From: JACCSI01 sp035575715
Lineage (GTDB): Bacteria; Acidobacteriota; Vicinamibacteria; Vicinamibacterales; UBA2999
Length of the DNA: 64,000 bases
NCBI GenBank assembly: GCA_035575715.1
Contig: DATLXN010000014.1
Span: 83,481 to 147,480 of the forward strand
Reading direction: 5' to 3'
The notes under the pieces are model-generated. The model was not told where the DNA came from. It saw only the letters and a program-made list of their open reading frames with translations, and did not search any database. This document shows positions 15,344 to 23,270 of the stretch, one piece after another. Numbering within the stretch: position 1 is the first letter of the stretch; every line of letters begins with the position of its first letter. The position numbers were made by a program, and so were the translations under genes.

Positions 15344-16309
15344 CTAATGCGCCGCCCGAGCGCCTGCTGGCTGCTTGTAGGTCAGGCGCTTGCCTTCGGC
15401 GTTCTTAACGAGCAGTCCCGCCCGCTCCGCGTCCGTCACGTGGCGCTCTGAATAGCGGAAGGCGAATTCGTCGCAGTAACGGGCAAGGTGTTCCTTGCTG
15501 ACATGATGGAACACGCCGAAGATACCGCGCTTCAACAGCGAGAAGAAGCCTTCCACCGTGTTCGTGTGGACGTGCCCACGGGCGTATTCCTTCTTGGTGT
15601 GATTGACGGTGGAGTGCGGAATGCGTCCAAACTTCGCGCCGCCGTACAGGTTCGACTCGTCGGTAATAAGTTCGGACGTGGAAATCTGGTGCAAGTTGGC
15701 CGCGAGCGCCTTCTGCACGTTCTCGGACGTGACGCGCATCATCGGAAACGCACGGGCGCGGCCATTGCGTTCGACCAGCGCGATTACGGGCGTCTTCTGC
15801 ACGTCGCCGGGACCAGGGCGACCCGTGCGGTTCTTGCGCTTGCCGCCGATGTAGGTTTCGTCGGCTTCTACGATGCCCGTCAGGCGAGGGGCCATCGGAC
15901 CGGAGGACATCGCATAGCGCAGACGATGCGCCATAAACCACGCGGATTTGTAGGTGATGCCGAGCATCCGGTGGAGCTGATGCGCGCTGATGCCCTTCTT
16001 GCTAGCGGTAATGAGGTAGAGCGCCTGTAGCCACTTGGTGATCGGGATGTGCGAATCCTCAAACACGGTGCCGACGGTCACGGTGAACTGCTTGCGGCAT
16101 ACGCGGCACTTCCACAGGCCCTTGCGCGTGGTGCTGCCCGGCTTGCGGGGGATAAGGCGGTAGGCGTTCGCGCCGCCGCATTTCGGGCAGGCCGCGCCGT
16201 CAGCACCCCAGCGCATCTGTTCCAGATAGGCGCGGGCCTTGTCCTCGTCGGCCAGCACGGGGCTGAGTTGCGACCACTTCAGGGGCGTGAGCGGTTGACC
16301 GGCATCCAT
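15344..16309 (-). CDS. IS1595-family transposase
   Basis: A 321-residue transposase. The N-terminus has a zinc ribbon (CPKCGG near residue 41, CRVCRKQF near 69) followed by a helix-turn-helix-like region (KKGISAHQLHRMLGITYKSA). The ISXO2-like catalytic domain carries EADETYIGGK (about 149-158), ITDESNLYGG and HTNTVEGFFSLLKRGIFG, the family's acidic/Asn triad context. It appears full length and intact, ending in TAG. It moves the surrounding 3.1 kb element by cut-and-paste or copy transposition. A clear sigma70 promoter ends six bases before its ATG. The matched repeats and intact frame suggest recent activity. Confidence 0.93.
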   Translation of the reverse strand: MDAGQPLTPLKWSQLSPVLADEDKARAYLEQMRWGADGAACPKCGGANAYRLIPRKPGSTTRKGLWKCRVCRKQFTVTVGTVFEDSHIPITKWLQALYLITASKKGISAHQLHRMLGITYKSAWFMAHRLRYAMSSGPMAPRLTGIVEADETYIGGKRKNRTGRPGPGDVQKTPVIALVERNGRARAFPMMRVTSENVQKALAANLHQISTSELITDESNLYGGAKFGRIPHSTVNHTKKEYARGHVHTNTVEGFFSLLKRGIFGVFHHVSKEHLARYCDEFAFRYSERHVTDAERAGLLVKNAEGKRLTYKQPAGARAAH

Positions 16310-16315
16310 AACGAC

Positions 16316-16344
16316 ATTCTAGGATTTCCGGTTGGGTTTGTCAA
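16316..16344 (-). promoter_or_regulatory. Sigma70 promoter of the transposase gene (leaderless layout)
   Basis: On the minus strand: TTGACA (16339-16344), a 17-base spacer, TAGAAT (16316-16321), then six bases GTCGTT and the ATG (16307-16309). The -35 box lies within the right inverted repeat, so transposase binding at the end could repress its own promoter. No ribosome binding site fits in the leader. Confidence 0.75.
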
Positions 16345-16356
16345 GTATATAATTGC
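16326..16356 (-). repeat. Right terminal inverted repeat
   Basis: Reverse complement begins GCAATTATATACTTGACAAA; partner of 13230-13260 with 27 of 31 matches. It contains the transposase -35 box. Confidence 0.85.
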
Positions 16357-16366
16357 GCTCGGCGTC
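16357..16366. repeat. Target-site duplication, right copy
   Basis: GCTCGGCGTC, identical to 13220-13229. Joining the two flanks restores an uninterrupted intergenic sequence upstream of the mrfA-like gene, so the insertion did not break an evident gene but displaced its upstream region. Confidence 0.75.
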
Positions 16367-16419
16367 CAGTTGCGCTAGATCTTCGCTTTCGTTTCTTGAT
16401 CGTGTAGCATGGCGAAGCC

Positions 16420-18864
16420 ATGAGCACTCTTCCGGCGATCCGTGCAATAGAGCGCAAAGAAGTGGCTCTGCAGGGAGCGCTCGAGAAGCTCGCGCCTGGC
16501 CCATGGGTGGAGCGTGCTGACACCCCTGACGGCGTCATCACCGCTGTCCGCCGCCTGCCGCCGGTCGCGGCCCGCTACGCGCCGTTTCCCGACAGCATCG
16601 ATTCACGGCTTCGTGCGGCGCTCGAGAAGCGCGGCATCAGTCAGCTCTACAGCCATCAAGCGGAAGCGTTTGCGCAGGTGGCCGCCGGGCGCAACATCGT
16701 CGTCACGACCCCGACTGCGTCGGGCAAGACACTCTGCTACAACCTGCCGGTGTTGGACGCGGTGCTGCGCGATCCATCGGCGCGAGCCCTCTACCTGTTC
16801 CCAACCAAAGCACTCGCGCAGGACCAGATGGCGGAGCTGCACGAACTGGTCGGCGAGCTGGCCGAAGCGGGTGCCGACCCGATCGGGGTTCACACCTATG
16901 ACGGCGACACGCCCGCCGACGCGCGTCGGGTGATTCGCACGCGCGCCCATGTCGTGCTCAGCAATCCCGACATGCTGCACTCGGGCATCCTGCCGCACCA
17001 TCCGCGCTGGGCCAAGTTGTTCGAGAACTTGCGCTTCATCGTCATCGACGAACTCCATGCGTATCGCGGCGTGTTTGGCAGCCACCTCTGTAATGTGCTG
17101 CGACGCTTGCGGCGTATTGCCAAACACTACGGATCCGATCCGCAAATCATCTGTTCCTCCGCGACGATCGCCAATCCGCGCGAGCTTGGTGAGCGACTCG
17201 CCGAGAAACCCTTTGTTTTGGTCGCCGAAAGCGGTGCCCCACGCGGAGAGAAGTTCTTTGTCTTCGTCAATCCGCCGGTCGTCAATCGCGAATTAGGGAT
17301 TCGCCGCTCCTACCTGGCCGAGACGAGGCGAGTGGCCGGGGAATTTCTGCGGCGCAACCTGCAAGTGATCGTCTTCGCACAGAGCCGGCTGGCCACTGAA
17401 ATCCTTACGACGTATCTCAAAGAGGATTTCGAAGATGTGCCGGGGATGCCGGAACTGATTCGGGGCTATCGCGGCGGATATCTGCCAGTCCGGCGGCGCG
17501 AAATCGAACGTGGACTCCGCGACGGCCTGGTGCGCGGCGTCGTCGCCACCAATGCTCTCGAACTGGGGATTGATATTGGGGCGCTGGACGTGTCGGTGTT
17601 GTCGGGCTACCCGGGAACGATTGCCTCGACGTGGCAGCGAGCCGGCCGTGCCGGCCGCCGAAGCGCGCGTTCCGCAGCGGTGATGGTTGGTTCGAGTGCC
17701 CCGATTGATCAGTTCGTGCTGCGCCATCCGTCCTACTTCTTCGACGCGTCGCCCGAGCACGCGCTGATCAATCCGGACAATCTGCATATCCTCGTCGAGC
17801 ACGTGAAGTGTGCGGCCTTCGAACTCCCATTCACCACGGAAGACTCGTTTGGCTCGGTCGAGGTGCAGGAAGTACTCGGCGTCCTCCAGGACGCCGGTCT
17901 GGTGCACCTGTCGGCGCCTCCCGAGACCGATCAGCCCGACGCGCCGCAAGGGCAGTGGCATTGGACCAACGAGGCCTATCCAGCCAACGCGGTCAGTTTG
18001 CGCTCGATCTCATCAGATAATTTCGTGGTTATCGATCAGACCCACGCGTCGAAGGTGATTGCGGAAACCGATTTCTCCAGTGGCCCGCGGATGCTGCATC
18101 CCAAGGCGATCTATTTGATCGAAGGCCGCCTGTTCCAGGTCGAGAAGCTCGATTTCGAAGGCCGCAAGGCCTATGTCCGCGAAGTGGATTGCGACTACTA
18201 CACCGATGCGATCACGTATACGCGCGTGACCATCCTCGATCGCTTTGCGTCGGACGCCAAGCTGGTCGCCAATCACGGCGAAGTGCACGTCGTGTCGCGC
18301 GTCGTCGGCTTCAAGAAGATCAAGTTCTATACCAATGAAAACGTCGGCTCTGGTGAGCTCGATCTTCCTGAGCAGCAGATGCATACGACGTCGTATTGGC
18401 TGGAAATCCCTCTCGGGTTGCTGGCCGGGTTACCGTATGCGACTGACGATCGCCGCGACGGAATTTACGGCCTGGCCTTTGCGATGCGTCACATCGCGAC
18501 GCTGTTATTGATGTGCGACGGGCACGACCTCGGCCTGTCGATCAACGCCGGTGATAAGCCCGACGAAGGCGACACGCCGCGGATCTTCATGTACGACGCG
18601 TACCCCGGTGGCATCGGCTTCAGCGAGCCGCTTTTCTCGATGCACGCGGAACTGCTGTCGCGAACGCGCGAACTGATCGCGGACTGCCCGTGCGAGAACG
18701 GCTGCCCGAGTTGCGTCGGCCCGATCGGACAAACCGGTCCGCTCGCGAAGACCGTGGCGCTCCGCATCCTCGACCACTTGCTGCAGAACCAATTCCGCGA
18801 CCTCACCCCTGAGATCGAGCTGCCACCGGCGATTGCCACGGCCGCCGAAGAGATGCCGTTCTAG
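16420..18864 (+). CDS. mrfA: DEAD/DEAH-box helicase with DUF1998 domain, MrfA-like
   Basis: An 814-residue superfamily 2 helicase. It has Walker A TPTASGKT (lysine near residue 103), Walker B box DELH (about 210-213), motif III SSAT, and GRAGR in motif VI. A C-terminal DUF1998 region includes a four-cysteine cluster CPCENGCPSC near residues 756-765 that is likely to bind zinc. This architecture is that of Bacillus MrfA (YprA), which acts with the nuclease MrfB in excising mitomycin-type lesions. The next gene is the MrfB-like exonuclease, two bases after the stop, which supports the assignment. An Lhr-type role is the alternative. ATG start; the transposon lies 54 bases upstream. Confidence 0.88.
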   Translation: MSTLPAIRAIERKEVALQGALEKLAPGPWVERADTPDGVITAVRRLPPVAARYAPFPDSIDSRLRAALEKRGISQLYSHQAEAFAQVAAGRNIVVTTPTASGKTLCYNLPVLDAVLRDPSARALYLFPTKALAQDQMAELHELVGELAEAGADPIGVHTYDGDTPADARRVIRTRAHVVLSNPDMLHSGILPHHPRWAKLFENLRFIVIDELHAYRGVFGSHLCNVLRRLRRIAKHYGSDPQIICSSATIANPRELGERLAEKPFVLVAESGAPRGEKFFVFVNPPVVNRELGIRRSYLAETRRVAGEFLRRNLQVIVFAQSRLATEILTTYLKEDFEDVPGMPELIRGYRGGYLPVRRREIERGLRDGLVRGVVATNALELGIDIGALDVSVLSGYPGTIASTWQRAGRAGRRSARSAAVMVGSSAPIDQFVLRHPSYFFDASPEHALINPDNLHILVEHVKCAAFELPFTTEDSFGSVEVQEVLGVLQDAGLVHLSAPPETDQPDAPQGQWHWTNEAYPANAVSLRSISSDNFVVIDQTHASKVIAETDFSSGPRMLHPKAIYLIEGRLFQVEKLDFEGRKAYVREVDCDYYTDAITYTRVTILDRFASDAKLVANHGEVHVVSRVVGFKKIKFYTNENVGSGELDLPEQQMHTTSYWLEIPLGLLAGLPYATDDRRDGIYGLAFAMRHIATLLLMCDGHDLGLSINAGDKPDEGDTPRIFMYDAYPGGIGFSEPLFSMHAELLSRTRELIADCPCENGCPSCVGPIGQTGPLAKTVALRILDHLLQNQFRDLTPEIELPPAIATAAEEMPF

Positions 18865-18866
18865 CC

Positions 18867-20249
18867 ATGGCGATCAGTCTCGGCGATCGACTCCGGCAGG
18901 TCGTCAATCCCGGTCACCGCGTCGTGCCACGCGTCGCCGACGATGCATTGCACCAGGACGCCGAGGCGGAGACCGAGACTCCGGCGGTCGCGGCGCGCGA
19001 GGCCAGGCTCGACGGATTCAAAGCCGCCGACGTGCTCGCCGGCCACTGGATCGAGACGACGCAGGGTTCGGTGTTGGTCATCGATCGCTATTACGCCGCC
19101 GACCGACGCCATGGCCGCGAGCCGATCGGGGAGATCGTCGAGACGCTGCAGTCGCATGAAGAGGCGCTCGACGTGTTGGCGCGGGCCTGGCCAGGGCGGT
19201 CCGATCGTAGCGGTGGTCCGGTGAGTCAGCAGTTCTGCTTCTTCGACCTTGAAACGACCGGTCTGGCCGGCGGCGCCGGGACACAGGCCTTTCTGGTCGG
19301 CTGTGCGGTGATCGAAGACGGCGGCATTCGTGTCCGGCAGTTTCTCTTGCCGGGATTCGAACACGAGCGCGCGCTGCTTTCGATGGTCGGCGAGTGGATG
19401 ACCAATCAGGGCACGCTGGTCACCTTCAACGGCCGCTCCTTTGACGTCCCGCTGATCGAGACGCGCTACCTGCTGCACCGCCTGCCGTTCCCCTTCGCCG
19501 AGATGCCGCATCTCGACATGCTGCACCCCGCGCGCCGGCTCTGGAAGCAGCGCCCGACTGTCGCTGGGCCGCCGCTCGATGATGACAGCTGCAAATTGTC
19601 AGTGCTGGAGCGTCATCTCGCCGGCTACCACCGGGTCGGCGATGTGCCCGGCTTCGAGATCCCGTCGCGGTACTACCGCTTCATCCGCGACGGCAATGCC
19701 TACCCGCTCGAAGCGGTGCTGGAGCACAACCGCATCGATTTGCTATCGCTCGCGCTGGTGACGGCGCGCGCGTTACGCCTGATCGATGAGGGGCCCGGTG
19801 CGGCGATGCATCCGCGCGAAGCGCTTGGTCTCGGGCGCCTTTACGAACGTACTGGCGCGACCGACAACGCCGAAGCGTGTTTCGCGAGCGCGGCGGCACT
19901 GGCTGCGCGCGTCGGGCGCGAGCCGGACGTGCAAGGCGAGGCGTTGCGCCGCTTGGCGCTGTCTCGCCGCCGTCACGGGCGGATGGCCGAGGCCGCCGCG
20001 GCGTGGCAGGAGTTACTCAACATTCCTTGTTGCCCATCAATGCTCCGTCGCGAGGCGCGCGAAGCACTCGCGATCCATCATGAACATCGCTCGCGCGACC
20101 TTCAGGCGGCGCGGTCGATGGTGCTCGATGTGTTGGCGGAGGGCAGTGGGTCGCGGTGGCGCGACCAAGCGGAGCATCGACTCAATCGCATCGAGCGCAA
20201 ACTCGCCGTACGTAGAGAGGGCGGCCTGATGGCCGCCCTCGAAGAGTAG
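18867..20249 (+). CDS. mrfB: RNase H-like exonuclease with TPR, MrfB-like
   Basis: A 460-residue protein. Residues about 121-310 are a DEDD-type 3'-5' exonuclease domain: FFDLETTG (D127, E129), FNGRSFDVPLIETR and EHNRIDLLSL supply the acidic metal ligands. The C-terminal part is helical with TPR-like repeats (LGRLYERTGATDNAEACFAS, AEAAAAWQELL). The order helicase then exonuclease and the two-base gap match the mrfAB/yprAB repair pair, known to remove DNA crosslinks and adducts independently of UvrABC. The last codons form a perfect GC-rich hairpin before the convergent bL31 gene. Confidence 0.88.
   Translation: MAISLGDRLRQVVNPGHRVVPRVADDALHQDAEAETETPAVAAREARLDGFKAADVLAGHWIETTQGSVLVIDRYYAADRRHGREPIGEIVETLQSHEEALDVLARAWPGRSDRSGGPVSQQFCFFDLETTGLAGGAGTQAFLVGCAVIEDGGIRVRQFLLPGFEHERALLSMVGEWMTNQGTLVTFNGRSFDVPLIETRYLLHRLPFPFAEMPHLDMLHPARRLWKQRPTVAGPPLDDDSCKLSVLERHLAGYHRVGDVPGFEIPSRYYRFIRDGNAYPLEAVLEHNRIDLLSLALVTARALRLIDEGPGAAMHPREALGLGRLYERTGATDNAEACFASAAALAARVGREPDVQGEALRRLALSRRRHGRMAEAAAAWQELLNIPCCPSMLRREAREALAIHHEHRSRDLQAARSMVLDVLAEGSGSRWRDQAEHRLNRIERKLAVRREGGLMAALEE
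20217..20240. terminator. Hairpin between convergent mrfB and rpmE
   Basis: GAGGGCGGCC-TGAT-GGCCGCCCTC is a perfect 10 bp stem with a 4-base loop. It lies inside the last codons of mrfB and 16 bases past the bL31 stop on the other strand, so it may terminate or stabilise both transcripts. It lacks a T-run. Confidence 0.45.
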
Positions 20250-20255
20250 ATTGCG

Positions 20256-20534
20256 CTAGCTTGGTTTGCGGGTCGTCTTCGCCTTCGCATCCTTGGCGGC
20301 CTTCGCAGCAGTCTTGCGCTGCTCAACAGTCTGCGCGCCGAACTTCTTGGTGAAACGATCGACGCGGCCTTCGATATCGAGCAGCTTCTGGCGGCCCGTG
20401 AAGAAAGGGTGGCACTGCGAACAGATGTCGAGATGGACATCTTTCTTGGTCGACCGGGTTTTCCAGGTCGCGCCACAGCCGCAGTGAACTGTGGTTTCTT
20501 CGTAAGTCGGGTGGATTCCTTCTTTCACGGTCAT
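20256..20534 (-). CDS. rpmE: Ribosomal protein bL31
   Basis: A 92-residue bL31. The start MTVKEGIHPTYEETTVHCGCGATW is canonical; the frame extends to 20597 but that part is not conserved. It is the zinc-containing form: cysteines in HCGCG and CSQCHPFFTG. An extended basic tail (KTAAKAAKDAKAKTTRKPS) goes beyond the usual 70-residue length. GGAGA directly upstream of the ATG can serve as ribosome binding site. bL31 binds the 50S subunit and bridges the subunits. The 100-base gap to aguA holds no clear feature. Confidence 0.95.
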   Translation of the reverse strand: MTVKEGIHPTYEETTVHCGCGATWKTRSTKKDVHLDICSQCHPFFTGRQKLLDIEGRVDRFTKKFGAQTVEQRKTAAKAAKDAKAKTTRKPS

Positions 20535-20634
20535 TCTCCAATGCCGGATCCGGGCGGGGACAAAGTCCCACGGTCCACTTTCCGGCGGATAGTGCAAACG
20601 TCGATTATAGCAGCACGGGTGGGCCGTCCCGGCG

Positions 20635-21708
20635 CTACCAGCGCGGCTGCTGTTGGGTCAGGCAATGCATCGCGCCGAGGCCCCAAATCAACGCCCGGCA
20701 GTCGACGCCGACCACTGCACGTTTCGGCAACACCGTCTGCATCGCCGCTAAGGCGGCGGCGTCACGTCGCGGCTGCCCGAAGGTCGGCACCAGGACCGCG
20801 CCGTTGACGAAATAGAAGTTCATGTAGGTTGCCGGCAGCCGCTGGCCCTGGTAGGTCACCGGTTGGGGCATCGGCAGTTCGACGATCTCGAACGGCCGCC
20901 CATCCTGATCGCGCAGCCTGGTCAGTCGCCGGCGGTTGTCCTGCAGAATCTTGTAATTGGCATCGCGCGGATCGTCTTCAATGCCGATCACGATGGTTCG
21001 GGCGTCGACAAAGCGCGCCAGATCGTCGATGTGACCGTCGGTGTCGTCGCCTTCGATGCCGGCCCCGAGCCACGCGACGTGTTCCTGCCCGTAGTAGTCC
21101 TTCAGGAAACGCTCGATCGCGGCGCGTGACAGGCTGGGATTCCGGTTCTTATTGAGCAGGCACGAGGTCGTCGTCAAGACCGTCCCGGCGCCGTTGAAAT
21201 CGACGGCGCCGCCTTCCATGACGATCTCCGGACAAAACACCGGCAGCTGCAACTCCTCGGCGATTCGCGTCGGGACCGCATCGTCAGCATCAAAAGGGGG
21301 GTACTTGCCGCCCCACGCGTTGTAGGCCCAGTCGACAATCGCCGCGCTGGTACGTCCACGCCGGGTGCGCAGCACGAACGCCGGCCCATGATCGCGGGTC
21401 CAACACTCGTTGGTCCTGATGTGATGAAAGCGGATCCGTCGGGTCGCCACTTCCCGCACCGCCAACCGCGCGCGCACGATTTCTTCGTAATCGATGTTCG
21501 GGACGTTGATGTGGACCGCCTCGAACCGGGCGATCGTCCGGATCACTTCAACGATGTTCTCGGCCGATTCCTGGTAGCGGCCGGGGAACGAAATGCCTTC
21601 AGGGCGCGGCCAGCTAATCCATGTGGCGGCGTGCCGCTCCCACTCGGCGGGGAAGGTGTAGCCAAGCTCACGCGGCGTAGCTTCGAGGGACCGTCTGGCA
21701 CCCTTCAC
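20635..21708 (-). CDS. aguA: Agmatine deiminase
   Basis: A 357-residue peptidyl-arginine-deiminase-fold enzyme converting agmatine to N-carbamoylputrescine. Signature stretches are NECWTRDHGPAFVL, EGGAVDFNG, GDDTDGHIDDLARF (acidic and histidine catalytic residues) and the C-terminal GLGAMHCLTQQQP with the nucleophile Cys about residue 349. GTG start at 21708. It lies 201 bases downstream of the N-carbamoylputrescine amidase gene on the same strand, so together they form the two-step route from agmatine to putrescine. Confidence 0.93.
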   Translation of the reverse strand: MKGARRSLEATPRELGYTFPAEWERHAATWISWPRPEGISFPGRYQESAENIVEVIRTIARFEAVHINVPNIDYEEIVRARLAVREVATRRIRFHHIRTNECWTRDHGPAFVLRTRRGRTSAAIVDWAYNAWGGKYPPFDADDAVPTRIAEELQLPVFCPEIVMEGGAVDFNGAGTVLTTTSCLLNKNRNPSLSRAAIERFLKDYYGQEHVAWLGAGIEGDDTDGHIDDLARFVDARTIVIGIEDDPRDANYKILQDNRRRLTRLRDQDGRPFEIVELPMPQPVTYQGQRLPATYMNFYFVNGAVLVPTFGQPRRDAAALAAMQTVLPKRAVVGVDCRALIWGLGAMHCLTQQQPRW

Positions 21709-21909
21709 GGTGAGACCCTCGCGGTGCTCGGGTGGGACCAGCTCGCGTTGCTCTCCGGTAGGACCACTCGCTCCGCTCGTGATGGGAGCCTCGCCGTTCG
21801 GCTCACCTTCATGATCTGTGTCGTCTCCCTACCGGCGCGGAAGCGCCGGTCCTGCCGCGCAGCGGTCCCACCCCAAGGGTCCTACTGCGCAGCGAAGAAA
21901 AGCAGTCCC
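21709..21909. repeat. Intergenic region with inverted and repeated GGTCCTAC-type motifs
   Basis: This 201-base gap between the two polyamine genes has GTAGGACCACTCGCTCCGCT near its left side. Later it has CCTACCGGCGCGGAAGCGCC, GCGGTCCCACC and GGTCCTACTGCGCAGCG. Several are mutually inverted and similar words recur at 32841-32900. It looks like a cluster of short dispersed palindromic repeats rather than a gene. Confidence 0.5.
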
Positions 21910-22824
21910 TCAAAGGCCGATATACCGCTTGGTCAGATCGCCGTAGGCATCGACGCGACGGTCGCGGAGAAACGGCCAGTGGGTGCGGCTGAATTCGACG
22001 CGCGCCAGATCGCAGTCGACGAGCAGCACCTCTTCGCGATCGACCGAGGCGCGAGCTATGACCGAGCCGTCGGGTGCAGCGATGAATGACTGGCCCCAAA
22101 ACTCGATGCCATCCGGGTGCACCGGTTGATGATCGACCCCGCTGACCAATTCGTGCCCGATCCGATTCGGCGCGCAGACAAAGCAACCATTGGCGACGGC
22201 GTGACTGCGCTGAATCAGCTCCCAGGACTCGTGCTGCGCCCGCCCGTATTCCGCCTTCTCGGTTGGATGCCAGCCAATGGCGGTGGGGTAGAACAGCAGT
22301 TCGGCCCCCTGCATGGCGGTCAGCCTGGCCCCTTCAGGGAACCACTGATCCCAGCAAATCAGCACGCCCAACGTGCCGTATTTGGTCTTCCAGGCCCGAA
22401 AGCCGGTGTCGCCAGGCGTGAAATAGAACTTCTCGTAATAAAGGGGGTCGTCGGGGATGTGCATCTTCCGGTAGATGCCGAGCAGGGCGCCGTCGGCGTC
22501 GATGACGACTGCAGTGTTGTGATACAGACCAGCCGCCCGGCGTTCAAATAACGACGCGATGACCACGACCCCGCGCGCCTTGGCGATACTCTGGAAGGCC
22601 TCGGTCGAGGGCCCGGGGATGGTCTCGGCGAGCTGGAAGAAGCGATGGTCCTCGGCCTGGCAGAAATACTGCGACTTGAACAGCTCTTGCGTGCAGATGA
22701 TGTGGGCGCCACTTTCGGCAGCTTGCTCAATCAAGGCGGCCTGACGACCGAGGTTGACCTGCGGATCGGGGCCGCACGTCATCTGGGTCAAGCCGACGCG
22801 TACGATTCGTGAGGGCGTCAGCAT
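21910..22824 (-). CDS. aguB: N-carbamoylputrescine amidase
   Basis: A 304-residue nitrilase-superfamily amidohydrolase. The catalytic Glu-Lys-Cys triad is visible as E47 in TQELFKSQYF, K120 in YRKMHIPDDP and C157 in LICWDQWFPE. DDPLYYEKFYFTPGDTG and AHESWELIQRSHA are diagnostic for N-carbamoylputrescine amidase, which releases putrescine, CO2 and ammonia. ATG start; on the minus strand a TGCTAAAGT extended -10-like box precedes it by nine bases. It is followed by aguA and is divergent from the small gene at 22893. Confidence 0.94.
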   Translation of the reverse strand: MLTPSRIVRVGLTQMTCGPDPQVNLGRQAALIEQAAESGAHIICTQELFKSQYFCQAEDHRFFQLAETIPGPSTEAFQSIAKARGVVVIASLFERRAAGLYHNTAVVIDADGALLGIYRKMHIPDDPLYYEKFYFTPGDTGFRAWKTKYGTLGVLICWDQWFPEGARLTAMQGAELLFYPTAIGWHPTEKAEYGRAQHESWELIQRSHAVANGCFVCAPNRIGHELVSGVDHQPVHPDGIEFWGQSFIAAPDGSVIARASVDREEVLLVDCDLARVEFSRTHWPFLRDRRVDAYGDLTKRYIGL

Positions 22825-22892
22825 CGTGGTTCGACTTTAGCACGCAGCCAAAAGGTCGAGGTGGCGCGAGTCTTGCTAAATCTGACAGCGTT

Positions 22893-23270
22893 ATGTCGAA
22901 GCCCGGTCTTATTAACGACGACTGCTTTGCGGAATTCGACGCGGCGTTCGCGGCCCTTGATAAGGGAATCCACGAGGTGCCGGCGCTCCCGGCTCGCGTG
23001 ACCCCGTCGATGCCGGTGCCCGTTTCGGCCGGTGCCGCCGAACCAATTCCCCCGCCCAGCACTGAGCTCGCGCTCGGTCTCGACGAGTACGAAGACGCAT
23101 TCGAGAAGCTTGACGCGGTTCTAGCGGGTGTCGAACGCCCCGAGCCCAGCCCGATTGCTCAAGCGCCGCCGCCGGTGCTACCGCTGCCAGCGGCGACGCC
23201 TAACCCGGCCCCCGTTTACACCGCGACCGTGCCCATTCCAGCCGTGGCGGCGAGTGATTGCCGCGGGTGA
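22893..23270 (+). CDS. Hypothetical Pro/Ala-rich protein
   Basis: A 125-residue frame beginning MSKPGLINDDCFAEFDAAFA. The first 90 residues contain two similar acidic-aromatic segments (FAEFDAAFAALDKG and YEDAFEKLDAVLAG), separated by a Pro-rich linker, and the C-terminus is very Pro/Ala-rich. The frame extends upstream to 22809 but that overlaps the divergent aguB start. It ends 17 bases after the start of the next gene, in another phase, so the two could be translationally coupled or be one gene split by a frameshift. No family recognised. Confidence 0.55.
   Translation: MSKPGLINDDCFAEFDAAFAALDKGIHEVPALPARVTPSMPVPVSAGAAEPIPPPSTELALGLDEYEDAFEKLDAVLAGVERPEPSPIAQAPPPVLPLPAATPNPAPVYTATVPIPAVAASDCRG

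Larger units (their letters stand above)
13230..16356. mobile_element. IS1595-type transposon with passenger genes and tRNA genes
   Basis: A 3,127 bp element bounded by matching inverted repeats of about 31 bp and flanked by a 10 bp direct repeat. The right end codes for an IS1595-family transposase on the minus strand. The rest is cargo: an interrupted membrane-protein frame, two small minus-strand proteins, a winged-helix protein, a leucine-type tRNA with anticodon UUA and a tRNA-like element with encoded CCA. Its base composition looks more AT-rich than the flanks. Some IS1595 members are known to carry passenger genes; tRNA cargo is not something I know for them. Confidence 0.82.
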
